The translations under genes and the position numbers were made by a program. A stretch of 64,000 nucleotides of DNA from Paralithodes platypus (lineage: Eukaryota > Arthropoda > Malacostraca > Decapoda > Lithodidae): contig CM064538.1 in NCBI GenBank assembly GCA_032716605.1, positions 19,725,075 through 19,789,074 on the forward strand, written 5' to 3'. The notes under the pieces are model-generated. The model did not search any database. It saw nothing but the letters and a program-made list of their open reading frames with translations, and had not been told where the DNA came from. Below are positions 45,040 to 54,679 of the stretch, one piece after another. The number at the start of each line of letters is the position of its first letter. The stretch's first letter is position 1.

Positions 45040-45918
45040 GGAACACCCCGTTCTGAACATTAATCCTCCATTACAAAAGTGACCCCCTCCCCCCTTTAGG
45101 AACACCCCGTTCTGAACATTAATCCTCAATTACAAAAGTGACCCCCTCCCCCCTTAAGGAACACCCCGTTCTGAACATTAATCCTCCATTACAAAAGTGA
45201 CCCCCTCCCCCCTTAAGGAACACCTCGTTCTGAACATTAATCCTCCATTACAAAAATGACCCCTCCCCCCTTAAGGAACACCCCGTTCTGAACATTAATC
45301 CTCCATTACAAAAGTGACCCCTCCCCCCTTAAGGAACACCCCGTTCTGAACATTAATCCTCCATTACAAAAGTGACCCTCCCCCCTTAAGGAACACCTCG
45401 TTCTGAACATTAATCCTCCATTACAAAAGTGACCCCTCCCCCCTTAAGGAACACCTCGTTCTGAACATTAATCCTCCATTACAAAAGTGACCCCTCCCCC
45501 CTTAAGGAACACCTCGTTCTGAACATTAATCCTCCATTACAAAAGTGACCCCTCCCCCCTTAAGGAACACCTCGTTCTGAACATTAATCCTCCATTACAA
45601 AAGTGACCCCTCCCCCCTTAAGGAACACCCAAGTGACCCCTTAAGGAACACCCCGTTCTGAACATTAATCCTCCATTACAAAAGTGACCCCCTCCCCCCT
45701 TAAGGAACACCCCGTTCTGAACATTAATCCTCCATTACAAAAGTGACCCCCTCCCCCCTTAAGGAACACCCCGTTCTGAACATTAATCCTCCATTACAAA
45801 AGTGACCCCCTCCCCCCTTAAGGAACACCCCGTTCTGAACATTAATCCTCCATTACAAAAGTGACCCCCTCCCCCCTTAAGGAACACCCCGTTCTGAACA
45901 TTAATCCTCCATTACAAA
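45016..45918. repeat. 59-bp minisatellite, about 15 units, born at a MITE/SINE junction
   Basis: Unit: AAAAGTGACCCCCTCCCCCC, TTAAGGAACACCCCGTTCTG, AACATTAATCCTCCATTAC. The first part is the right end of MITE A10. The second matches the inverse 3' end of SINE S2 (compare 24070-24105, AACACCCCGTTCTTAACATT). A shortened unit lies near 45625, and C-run length varies between units. Confidence 0.92.
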
Positions 45919-46014
45919 ACAGTTAATTTGCATCCCCTGACATACGTTACAAAATATATATAACGAACACTCGCATTTGGCCTGGGTTAGAGTTTGGTAG
46001 TCATAGTAATCAAG

Positions 46015-46510
46015 ATCCTACTTCATGGCATAACTGTCTTGATGGTGTAATGCTTAGAGGGTTTAAGGGGGGTCACCGTTTTTTTTTTTTTATCTTTCTC
46101 TCCTTTTCTCTTTCCCTGGCTTGTATATTTTCGGCCCCATTCAGCCAACGGTTTTATGATTTGTATCCCCATCCAGGTGTCGATTTCTTCCTGGCGAGCG
46201 ATAGCGAGCCAACATTGTATGGAGAAATCCGGCTTCGCCGGAGAAGTTTTCTATAGAAACATGTACACATTTAGCTTTCTGTCAAAATAAAAATATATAT
46301 ATGCTGTCTCGCTGCCGCTCACCATGAAAATATTGACACCTGGATGGGGGTAAACGTCTTAAAACAGTAGGCTGAACGGGGCCGAATGGATAAAAGCCAA
46401 AGAGAGAGGGAGAGAAAGAGAAAAAAAGCGAGGTGGGCTCCCTTAAGATCTACTGTATGTGGTAGCCCAGATTCGAATCCCGGTAGGATCACATGCTTTT
46501 ATATATTTCA
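46015..46510 (+). mobile_element. SINE S2 copy split by MITE B5
   Basis: The head at 46015-46062 (AACTGTCTTGATGGTGTAAT, GCTTAGAGG) and the remainder at 46447-46510 (AGATTCGAATCCCGGTAGGA, TCACATGCTTTTAT) correspond to the continuous element at 53272-53365. The insertion falls between the A and B boxes. Confidence 0.7.
46063..46446 (+). mobile_element. MITE family B, copy B5, complete
   Basis: 384 bp from TTAA (46063-46066) to TTAA (46443-46446). Left TTAAGGGGGGTCACCG, right GAGGTGGGCTCCCTTAA. The hairpin TCCGGCTTCGCCGGA is intact. The left arm has GGCGAGCGATAGCGAGCC and the inverted arm TCTCGCTGCCGCTCACC. Confidence 0.88.
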
Positions 46511-46704
46511 TTGTGAAGTGTTTGGTGTTGGGGATGAATTTGATATATTAGATTATACTTTCAAAATAAATACTTGCATTATCTATAGAAAAACAAAACA
46601 AAAATCCTTGCCACCTATGAAGAACAAATGCAAATATTTTCAGGCTTTTTACTTCTTTGTTGAGTATTATTATTATTTTGTATTAATATTATTATTATTT
46701 CTTA

Positions 46705-46746
<42 letters not shown>

Positions 46747-46809
46747 GGTCTAAATAAGAAAGGTAAGTTGAAGAACCAAAGATGATCACGACCTTCAAGA
46801 GTGAATATA

Positions 46810-46845
<36 letters not shown>

Positions 46846-46917
46846 GACAGTAAGTGACGGAAACAGGAAGGGAAGAGAGAGAGTAAGGGAGGAAGTGTGT
46901 TTGTGTGTGTGAGAGAG
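46511..46917. repeat. Unassigned sequence, (ATT)n and (CT)n
   Basis: (TTA)n at about 46664-46745 and (CT)n at about 46809-46845. The rest is unrecognised. Confidence 0.75.
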
Positions 46918-47117
46918 AGTACAAAGGAGTACAAAGGAAATCAAGCAACAACAGGTCTAGTGACCCCTCTAGGTTGCTTGTTCTCCAATACACTGAGGAT
47001 CAAGTGTCCAAACAGTGGTTTAGAGTGGGTAAGGGAACATTGGAGAGGGAACTACTGCCCTGGAACTAATGTCCGTGGCAGGATTAGGATGTTAGTAGGG
47101 GACAGATGGGTTAGTAA

Positions 47118-47270
47118 CATAACACAGTTATAAGTGATCTTTCGTATATCTGGGAAAAAGAGAGTAACGTCTTAGTAATATATATATGCAGTAATATATA
47201 TATGCAGTAATATATATATGCAGTAATATATATATGCAGTAATATATATATGCAGTAATTTTTGATGAAT
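47118..47270. repeat. Insert in LINE-2c 3' UTR with a 16-bp tandem repeat
   Basis: ATATATATATGCAGTA units repeated about five times (47176-47260). Absent from the corresponding place in LINE-2a. Confidence 0.75.
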
Positions 47271-47292
47271 CTGAGGGGGAAATAAAATATAG

Positions 47293-48210
47293 TTATTCAT
47301 CTACAAACGCAGTCAGTCGCGGGCTTGAAGCAAGATATTTGTCTAGGCGAAGTTTAAAGGAATCAACAGTGATGCAGTCTATAACGTCTCGGGGAAGCTC
47401 ATTCCACAAGTTGACAACTCGATTGAAGAAGAAATTCTTAGATTCGTGTGTGTTAAATGATTTACCAATAATTTTGAAACCGTTTCCCCGAGTGTCATTA
47501 GATTGGTCGATAGTGAAGTACTTACTACTGTTCATATTGTCGATGCCTTTGATGATTTTGAACACTTGAATTAAGTCGCCTCTTAATCTGCGCTGGGTTA
47601 AAGGAAATATATTTAATTCTCGAAGACGCTCCTCGTATGATTTGTTCTTTAGGCTAGGTATCATTTTGGTAACTCTACGTTGAACTCGTTCTAGCTTGTC
47701 TATATCTTTTTGGTAATAAGGGCACCAGGATTGAACGCAGTATTCCAGAAGAGAGCGGACTAAGGAATTGTAAAGAGTTTGGAAAACTTCTTTGGATTTA
47801 TGCTCAAATGACCTGCCTATAAAGCCAATTATTTTGTTTGCTTTATTAACAACTTCTGAACATTGTTGATTCCGTTCTAGGTTACTCGATATTGTTACTC
47901 CCAGATCAGTTTCTCTGTCTACACTCTTAAGCTGCGTGCCATTCATTGAATAGTTTGCTTTCTCATTTTGGTATCCGATATGTAGTACTTTACATTTATC
48001 CGAATTGAAACTCATTTATCAAATTTGGGCCCAACATGACAACTTATCTAGAATGTGTCGCATATCGTCAACTTGTTCTTTTGAGAGTACGCTATTTGAA
48101 ATTTTTGTATCGTCAGTAAACTTTGAGATTGTACAGGTGAGACCTTCATCTATGTCGTTGATGTAAATTAGAAAGTGAATTTGTCCGAGTACCAATCCCT
48201 GGGGTACCAT
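47293..48210 (-). pseudogene. LINE-2c ORF2 C-terminal part
   Basis: A 240-codon open stretch (MSFNSDKCKVLHIGYQNEKA, then LEYCVQSWCPYYQKDIDKLE, RRLRGDLIQVFKIIKGIDN, FFFNRVVNLWNELPRDVI) to the stop near 47293. Upstream, after a TAA near 48018, the FADDTKI box is altered to FTDDTKI, so the catalytic region is also mutated. The best preserved LINE-2 C-terminus here. Confidence 0.85.
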
Positions 48211-48250
48211 CCATCCATCTATTAATCCACTACCCCTCTACTATCCACAG

Positions 48251-48410
48251 GGCTCAGAATTGCAGCAAAACGTGAGCGGTGGGGTGATGGAGGTAGGGAA
48301 GTCGTTGGTTCTACAGAAGGTGTCTCGGAGTCAAGCCGGACCCTACGCCTGTTCCGCTACCAACACCCAAGGCAGGAATACGTCCCTGGCCATCCTACTG
48401 TCCGTCAAGT
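48251..48410 (+). CDS. Sidestep-like Ig gene, exon B (second half of Ig domain 4)
   Basis: 160 bp between acceptor CTACTATCCACAG and donor GTAAGT, phase 0 in and phase 1 out. It encodes GSELQQNVSGGVMEV, GKSLVLQKVSRSQAG, PYACSATNTQGRNTS and LAILLSVK. SLVLQxVxRxxxGxYxCxAxNxxG is the F-strand cysteine region that completes the Ig domain begun on exon A. The last T joins AC of exon C to give Tyr, producing KYAPVC, a Sidestep-family junction motif. The phase match and joined motif are strong evidence that A, B and C are consecutive exons. The intron between A and B is 5874 bp, filled with MITEs, a minisatellite and LINE-2c. Confidence 0.87.
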
Positions 48411-48435
48411 GTAAGTAAATATAGATTGTGTAAGT

Positions 48436-48922
48436 ACAGAGTGTTAGTTTGAGTTAAGCCCAATTTGTTTTGATATTTTAAGACGTTCGGCCCCGTAATT
48501 TGCCGGAGGATAACAGGTTTTTCACAATACGTAGACGGAGGTCTTTAAAAATGTGTGTTTTTTTTTAAAGATGTTTATCCCTATCCAGGTATCGATTTCT
48601 TCCTCTCTCTCTGGGTTGTGTTCATTTGGCCCCAGTCAGCCTACTATCTTAAGACGTTTATCCCCATCCAGGTATAGATTTGTTTCTGGCGAGCGGTAGC
48701 GAGCCAGCATATTTAAAAAAAAAAAAATGACAGCAAGCTAAATTTGTAAATTTTTCGATAGAAAAATTTCTCCGGCGAAGCCGGACTTCTCCACATAATG
48801 CTGGTTCGCTACCGCTCGCCAGGAAAAAATCGACACCTGGATGGGGCAGAATGGATACAACCCAGAGAGAGAGGGAGAGAGGAAGAAATCGACACCTGGA
48901 TGGGGATAAACGTCTTAAAACA
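48436..48922 (+). mobile_element. MITE A remnant and MITE B copy B6, rearranged
   Basis: 48436-48506 is a family A left part (TTAAGCCCAATTTGTTTTGA). 48550-48922 is family B with both arms and an intact hairpin CTCCGGCGAAGCCGGA. Internal blocks are partly duplicated: TATCCCTATCCAGGTATCG appears before a second TATCCCCATCCAGGTATAG, and the right arm repeats GACACCTGGATGGGG. Confidence 0.75.
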
Positions 48923-48930
48923 TAGATAGA

Positions 48931-48984
48931 TACCAACGCCCAAGGCAGGGAATACGTCGGTGGCTATCCTACTGTCTGTCAAGT
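48931..48984 (+). pseudogene. Decayed duplicate of exon B 3' end
   Basis: TACCAACGCCCAAGGCAGGG, AATACGTCGGTGGCTATCC and TACTGTCTGTCAAGTG match the last ~54 bp of exon B (48359-48410). An extra G breaks the frame and the donor GTAAGT has become GAAATT. Lies 521 bp downstream of exon B. Confidence 0.88.
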
Positions 48985-48988
48985 GAAA

Positions 48989-49508
48989 TTTTGTTTTGTT
49001 TTCTATATTCCAGCTACTCCCTCTCGGGCATAAGCTGAGAGCCTGTACATTCAACCGCTAATCATTGAATGGTGAAGCCCGTGGGGTCTCGTTCCAGTCT
49101 AGGGGGTGAGACAAGTGAAGCACTTTTAGCTGCAACCAGCCTATGCCATCTTGCCTTCGCAGGATGCATGGGGCTAAGTTGCCCACCCATGCCTCGAAGC
49201 AGCCCCATCTCTGAAGGTGCCTCGCACCAGTGCTTCACTGTCTCATCTTCTAGACTCGGACCCTCACTCTCAGAACGCCACCTATTGAGCAATGAACTCA
49301 CTAGGCATTGTCCCCATGTAGCATATTTTGAATATGGGAATATTCATACAGTGCTATTTAATCAGGGAACAATGAAGGTATTTATTTGGCGTTTCAGTGT
49401 GCTTTGTGATAATGCACTGATACTAGGTACAGCACAAATTCCATCCCAAAAATATCTTCCCATTGACAAATCGGGATTTGAACCCGGGTCCATTGGAGTA
49501 CCAGTCCA
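48989..49508 (-). mobile_element. tRNA-derived SINE S1, inverted (intronic)
   Basis: T-rich start (TTTTGTTTTGTTTTC), CCAGCTACTCCCTCTCGGGC, ATTTAATCAGGGAACAATGA, and a B-box inverse GGATTTGAACCCGGG near 49470. The 5' end of the head is cut near 49508. It directly follows the exon B duplicate. Confidence 0.82.
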
Positions 49509-49579
49509 GATAGATATATAGATAGATAGATAGATAGTTAAATAGACAGATAAACATATAGTTAGTTATATAGATAGAC

Positions 49580-49658
<79 letters not shown>

Positions 49659-49994
49659 TAGATATATAGATAGATAGATAGATAGAGAAATAGATAGATA
49701 GTCAGTCAGTCAGTCATATTTATATTTCATATAAAGATACACAACGTATGCTTCTAACATATTGGGTTACAAAAGTAATACATATATATAACATAAACTA
49801 TTTAGACATGTATTTTTGCTGATCCCAGTTCTCTACATTCATCAGTCGAGTGCATATTCATTTATTGTTCACAGTTAAATTTTGCTTTGCTGTTAGCAGA
49901 ACGTAAAATGTATTGTGGGTGGGTTACTGTTCTATTTGAATTGTAACCTTTGATTGCATACGGTACATCTCTTTCTATCTGTCTCTCTATTGGT
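49509..49994. repeat. (GATA)n/(TA)n and unassigned sequence
   Basis: GATA-rich and (TA)n at 49509-49700, with (CAGT)n near 49698-49714. 49715-49994 has no recognised feature. Confidence 0.75.
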
Positions 49995-50378
49995 AAATCT
50001 TTTAACTCACACTAGTCTAAGAATTTCTTCTTCAATCGAGTTGTCAACTTGTGGAATGGGCTTCCCCGAGATGTTATAGACTGCAACACCGTTGATTCTT
50101 TTAAACTTCGACTAGACAAATATCTTGCCTTAAATCCAAGACTGACTGCATTAAATTTGTAAATTAATACATTTTTGTCTTTGTCCTCTATTATATTACT
50201 AACAACTGTCCCCTTCTAACATCTCCAAACCCTGCCACTGACATTTGTCCCAGGGCAGTCTTCCCTTTCCATTTTCCCTTACCCTCTCTAAATCACTGTT
50301 TGGACACCTGACCATCAGTGGTTTGGAGAACAAGCAGCCTTAAGGGAGTCGCTGGATCTGCTGTTGTATGATTTCCTT

Positions 50379-50386
<8 letters not shown>
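49995..50386 (+). mobile_element. CR1-like LINE-2, copy d, 3' end
   Basis: Plus-strand C-terminus (reading AAGAATTTCTTCTTCAATCG, GTGGAATGGGCTTCCCCGAG) and 3' UTR ending GATTTCCTTTGTACTC, running straight into (CT)n. Severely 5'-truncated. Confidence 0.82.
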
Positions 50387-50409
<23 letters not shown>

Positions 50410-50556
50410 CACAGACCCATCTCCCATTTTATCTGACTCAGGTGTTACTTTAAATTCATACACGCACACACAAACACACCCCAACTCTTTTTCATATTTT
50501 AAAATGCATATCCTCTTTCGACCTCCGCTTACTCATATAAGGGGAGGTAAATATTA

Positions 50557-50635
<79 letters not shown>

Positions 50636-50679
50636 CTTATATATTAATTTATTAATTTATGCATTTATTTATCTATCTA
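50387..50679. repeat. (CT)n, unassigned sequence, (TA)n
   Basis: (CT)n 50385-50409 and (TA)n 50559-50632. CACACACAAACACACCCC near 50466. Confidence 0.85.
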
Positions 50680-50749
50680 ATCTGAATGAAATCGTCTAAT
50701 AATTGCCAGAATATAATGAAAAGGACGTCACCAGTAATGAAAGGGTTAA
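50680..50749. mobile_element. Family H MITE, right-half copy
   Basis: GAAATCGTCTAATAATTGCC, GGACGTCACCAGTAATG and AAAGGGTTAA, ending at the TTAA 50746-50749 shared with MITE A15. Confidence 0.7.
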
Positions 50750-51067
50750 GGGGGCATGGTTAACTTTTTTCGTCCATCAAACTATTAAAAATATCCATTA
50801 GATCCCCTTTCTAAATTAATTTGTACTTTTTTCGAAAGCAAAATGTCCATGTCGGAGGCCAGTTCTTCCAAAATTACAGGTTCGCTATTGTTCGCCTGGA
50901 AAAAATTGACACCTAAATAACACAAAAGGGCTTATAATTGACGACAAAATGGGGCGAAAGATATTAAAATTGCCAAACTAACGGGCCAAACGTCTTAAAA
51001 TCTAAAAAATAATGGGGCTAAGCATGAGGTAGAAGGGGGACCAAAAAAACTACCCATCTCCTCTTAA
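50746..51067 (-). mobile_element. MITE family A, copy A15
   Basis: 322 bp, TTAA at 50746-50749 and 51064-51067. Core GGTTCGCTATTGTTCGCC and ATTAGATCCCCTTTC. The hairpin has decayed (GTCGGAGGCC). Confidence 0.83.
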
Positions 51068-51695
51068 CCCGGGAACGGCGAGAACACTCTTACGAGGTTT
51101 TGGTGGGCAAAGGCGACAAACCGCTCAAGATCCAAGGCCTAAAAAAAAAAACTTTTAAAAGGCCCCAGTAACACTCAAAATAAAGTAATGTGTGATTAAG
51201 TGAGATAATTCGTCTCCATACCTCCTATCACTCCTCCACATGTGTCAAAACCCCCTCCTTCCCCCCCCATTCAATTATCACCTATTTTTCCTGTGATTCC
51301 CTTGTTTATCGGTGTATTTACCGCGCCAATATCTCCAAACGAGGTCCCAAGGTGTGGTCAAACCTGTGTCTAGTGCATGGGGAAAGAGAGAGAGAGAGTG
51401 TGAGAGAGATCTGTCTGCCTCTAGGCTTCGGAGAGGGAGGGTATACGTCGCGTCCACCTCACATTTCATGACTGGAGGCTCGGCAATAATTTGGGATTTA
51501 CACCCCCAAATGCTATTCCCACTTGTTTTATTACTGTTACATGTTAATATATTCATATTAAACGGAAAATAGTCGCATATGAATAAGTATTAACGATATT
51601 TATCGTAAAATTACGATTTTAGGCGGGAATGAAGCCTAATATTGTCGCCTAGTGGTCGGGTGTTCAATACATACAGCTCGCGCTTACCGGGTTAA
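51064..51695. mobile_element. piggyBac-type MITE (TTAACCCGG ends)
   Basis: 632 bp from TTAA (51064-51067) to TTAA (51692-51695). Left TTAACCCGGGAACGGCGAGA, inverted right TTAACCCGGTAAGCGCGAGC. The TTAA target and CCCGG inner end agree with piggyBac-like elements. The interior is AT-rich and non-coding. It shares its left TTAA with MITE A15. Confidence 0.72.
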
Positions 51696-52012
51696 GTTTA
51701 TATTTCTCCCCTTCTGTTTTCAATCACGCTCTCTGCACATTTACTTTTTCTCTCCTCCGTAATGCTCAAAGTATTTTCTTTTTGTACCGGGATTTTCACT
51801 TTTCCTGCACTATTTTTCATTTCCTAATCATGAATATAACGTGTTGTGCAATTCGTTTCCCTGTGTTCGAAAATAGTTATAGTTGTTTCATATTTTTCTA
51901 CTGCATGCACTCTTAGTGTATTAAAAGTGATGACTCATATTTTTGACATGGAGGTTTTATAATATTTTTGTTATATAAATCTCAGAATTCTGCTTACAGT
52001 TCACAGATAGTC

Positions 52013-52073
<61 letters not shown>

Positions 52074-52080
52074 TATATAC
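51696..52080. other. Unassigned intronic sequence and (TA)n
   Basis: No recognised feature from 51696 to 52010, then (TA)n at 52016-52070. Confidence 0.7.
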
Positions 52081-52850
52081 AGTACCATAGACTACAGTAG
52101 ATCAGGGCGGGTGCCCAACCCCGAAAGGGGTTGAAATAGGGGAGCTATCCCCCCCGCCAAAGGCGGCTTTCTAGGGCCTTTCCTAGCTGATGCTGAGAGG
52201 ATTGGGTTCTAGTCATATGGTGATGGGCTGGTCTATCAGAGTGAGAACTGAGCGATCTCTGCCATACCCATAGCTTACTCCTACTGTTCCTTTTACTTAT
52301 GTATTTCCTAGATCTCAAGTGACGGTGCCTTTTCCGTGGATTGACCTCCCAATCTACCAAGATTGGAAGCCAGAGCGTCACATTTTTACTTTGCCCCTCA
52401 ACTTTCTCTTCATAATTGCCGAGGGGCACAGGGACCTGGGTGGGGCTTTGGTTTCCCGGGCGTTTCCGCATCCTCCTCGGCTCAACGCCATGGAGCGGCT
52501 TCGGTCACCCAGGCTTTATTGTGGTAGGCGGGGAGGGTTCTGTGGGGGCGCTCGGTTATGGCCTTGGCCTTGCTCGGGGCCTTGGGGCTGTTCGGCCTGG
52601 CAGCTTGGGGAACAACAACAACAACAGCAACAGTAGATCTGGACTGGACACGAAAATGGAACTTTGCAGTAAGGGACCCAAAATCGGAGAATGAAGCCCC
52701 AAGTTCGAACCTTGAAACCGCGAAAATGTCACATTTTCACTGTTTCGAGGTTCTGAATTTGGGGGTTCGTTCTCTGATTTTGGGTCCCTTACTGCAAAGT
52801 TCCATTTTCGTGCCCAGTCCAGATCGACTATAGTCTATGACAGTACATAT
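52081..52850. mobile_element. Unclassified element with a 197-bp terminal hairpin
   Basis: Loosely inverted ends (AGTACCATAGACTACAGTAG and inverse GTACTGTCATAGACTATAGT). Within it 52633-52731 and 52732-52829 are inverted arms of about 97 bp (GATCTGGACTGGACACGAAA, GCAGTAAGGGACCCAAAATC) with almost no loop. Upstream is a GC-rich region with (CAA)n at 52610-52628. Short ORFs here lack domain similarity. Confidence 0.6.
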
Positions 52851-52854
52851 ACTG

Positions 52855-52885
<31 letters not shown>

Positions 52886-53141
52886 TATTTATATTATTTA
52901 CTTATTTTAGCAAGATAACTTGAATATATATGTATTTAATTATGGCCAAGACTATGTGCTTTAAGTGTTATATACTGTATAATTATATAAACATCACATA
53001 ATTTTATTATCTGCCAGGATATCTAGGTGTTGGTCTGTTATTAGGTGATAATCTAGCTCCTCACACGCCATCATCGCCTTACCCACGAACCAACACCTCC
53101 TACCTTGTAATTATATACATAGTGGCACAATATATATATCG

Positions 53142-53173
<32 letters not shown>

Positions 53174-53271
53174 CTTTCTTGGCTTAAAAAGGTTCAAACA
53201 CACAATTGGACGTAACCATAATTATGTATTCAGTACCTACAGCTCTCACGTACTCTCTCGAATATACTCAA
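52851..53271. other. Unassigned AT-rich intron, (TA)n and (CT)n
   Basis: (TA)n 52856-52880 and CT-rich 53143-53178. Nothing else recognised. Confidence 0.7.
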
Positions 53272-53440
53272 CCTGTATCTGTGTTGGTGGTGTAATGGTT
53301 TAGATGTTTATGTTCTAGGTGTAGTGTCCCGAGTTCGAATCCCGGGAGGACCATATGCTTTCATGAGTTTATTCAAGTACATTGGGGTTTGTAATGGATG
53401 ATTAATATTAAGAACGGGGTGTTATTTAGAGGTGATTTAC
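53272..53440 (+). mobile_element. tRNA-derived SINE S2, reference copy
   Basis: GTTGGTGGTGTAATGGTTTA (A-box region), CCGAGTTCGAATCCCGGGAG (B box), TTTATTCAAGTACATTGGGG, and the 3' end ATTAAGAACGGGGTGTTATT. No poly-A. The 3' end is the source sequence of the 59-bp minisatellite at 45016. Confidence 0.78.
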
Positions 53441-54011
53441 ATAAGCTGCATATATACCTCGTAACATGTATATTTTGTATTCATCAAAACATATTAAGGA
53501 TGCTTAGGTTTGTGTATAATAAAGTAAATTTACATCAGTAAAGAAAACAAAATATTAAACAATTTAATATCTGGCGGGTCTGAAGTTGACTGCCTTGCAA
53601 ATTTCCCGCCTTCCAGTATTGTGATGACGTCATAAATCCCATGATGACGTCATAAATCCCGATAGTTGTCAGGCAACAGAAATTTACCTTTAACTTGACC
53701 CTATTTATTTTATGTTAGGGGCAAATCTAAGGATATTCCCGATAATGGTGTAATACTAGAGCATTTATCGTTCTGCTAGATAACTTATCTCACTTTTTAA
53801 TCATCTTTGTGTAATTCACCTTTAATACCTCCTCTTTCGTGCAACACCCCTCCCAAGTATCCCACTCTCACGTACCCCCTTCTCAAATCCCCCCCCCCCC
53901 CTCCCCTCCTCACTCTAGGTAATGTACCCTTATCGCATACAACTTTCCTCTCAAAGACCCCCCTGCCTCTTACGTACCCCCCTCTCACCTACCTCTCTCA
54001 CGTACCCACAG
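53441..54011 (+). other. Intron sequence before exon C
   Basis: Contains a direct repeat TGATGACGTCATAAATCCC (53622 and 53642), each with a full palindromic CRE (TGACGTCA). A pyrimidine-rich acceptor region from about 53880 has a C run and ends CTCTCACGTACCCACAG. Confidence 0.7.
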
Positions 54012-54162
54012 ACGCCCCAGTGTGCCGTGTAGAGCAGAGTGACGTGTACGGCGTAGGAAGGCACGAGAAGACCACCGTGACGTGCCGTGTGGAAGCCGAC
54101 CCCCCGGTCAGCACGTACCGATGGGCCTTCAACAATACCGGAGAGTTCGTGGATATCCCCAG
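54012..54162 (+). CDS. Sidestep-like Ig gene, exon C (start of Ig domain 5)
   Basis: 151 bp between acceptor CGTACCCACAG and donor GTAAGA, phase 1 in and phase 2 out. It encodes (Y)APVCRVEQSDVYGVGRHEK, TTVTCRVEADPPVSTYRWAF and NNTGEFVDIP. YAPVC, VYGVxRHE, CxVEAxPP and FxWxFNNTGE are Sidestep-family hallmarks. The second Cys is the B-strand cysteine of Ig 5, whose partner must lie on a later exon beyond the window. The intron between B and C is 5601 bp. The encoded surface lies in the membrane-distal extracellular region of an axon-guidance type protein. Function in this animal is inferred from family only. Confidence 0.88.
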
Positions 54163-54679
54163 GTAAGAGAGAGAGAGATAGAGAGAGAGAGAGAATAAGA
54201 GTGAGAGAGAGAGAGAGAAAGTGAGAGAGAGAAAGTGAGAGAGAGAGAGAGAAAGTGAGAGAGAGAGAGAGAAAGTGAGAGAGAGAGAGAAAGTGAGAGA
54301 GAGAGAGAGGTATTGCCTTGGTTGCTTTACGTGATAGATAGATAGATATAGAGAGATACAGACTAATAACCCACTCCAACAGCTTCCCCTCTCCAACACC
54401 CCTTATACAGACTAATAACACACATAACAAAGCCACTCCAACAGCTTCCTCTCTCTCCAACACAGATTATATTATATTATATTATACAGGCTAATAACAC
54501 ACATAACAAAGCCACTCCAACAGCTTCCCCTCTCTCCAAAACTCCTTTTCCCCTCTCTACACTCTTCAGAAAAGAAAATAGGAAAAGTAGAATGTAGCTA
54601 CGAGGTGCCGTTGTAAAGGCTTATCCCTCAATACCTTCACCTGAGAGTGAGACTGAGAAAGTGAGAGTGAGAGTGAGAG
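54163..54679. repeat. (GA)n and a ~50-80-bp tandem repeat
   Basis: GA-rich tract 54163-54310 starts inside the donor. GGTTGCTTTACGTGATAG at 54318 is the source of later duplicates. Three units with CACTCCAACAGCTTCCCCTC and CAGACTAATAACACACATAA span 54356-54545. Confidence 0.82.

Larger units (their letters stand above)
46918..48210 (-). mobile_element. CR1-like LINE-2, copy c (antisense in intron)
   Basis: Minus-strand 3' end GTACAAAGGAGTACAAAGG at 46919-46937 follows GT/GA repeats. The 3' UTR matches copies a and b but is interrupted at about 47118-47270. The ORF2 remnant ends 5' near 48210. It stops only about 40 bp before exon B of the Sidestep-like gene and is antisense to it. Confidence 0.85.

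Noticed and set aside
45016..45918. Second CRISPR-like repeat block
   Set aside because: Tandem 59-bp units without spacers, derived from a MITE/SINE junction.
52319..52694. Overlapping 90-108-codon ORFs as a host gene
   Set aside because: Three frames are open at once in GC-rich sequence, none with a recognisable domain, inside an element with terminal inverted repeats.
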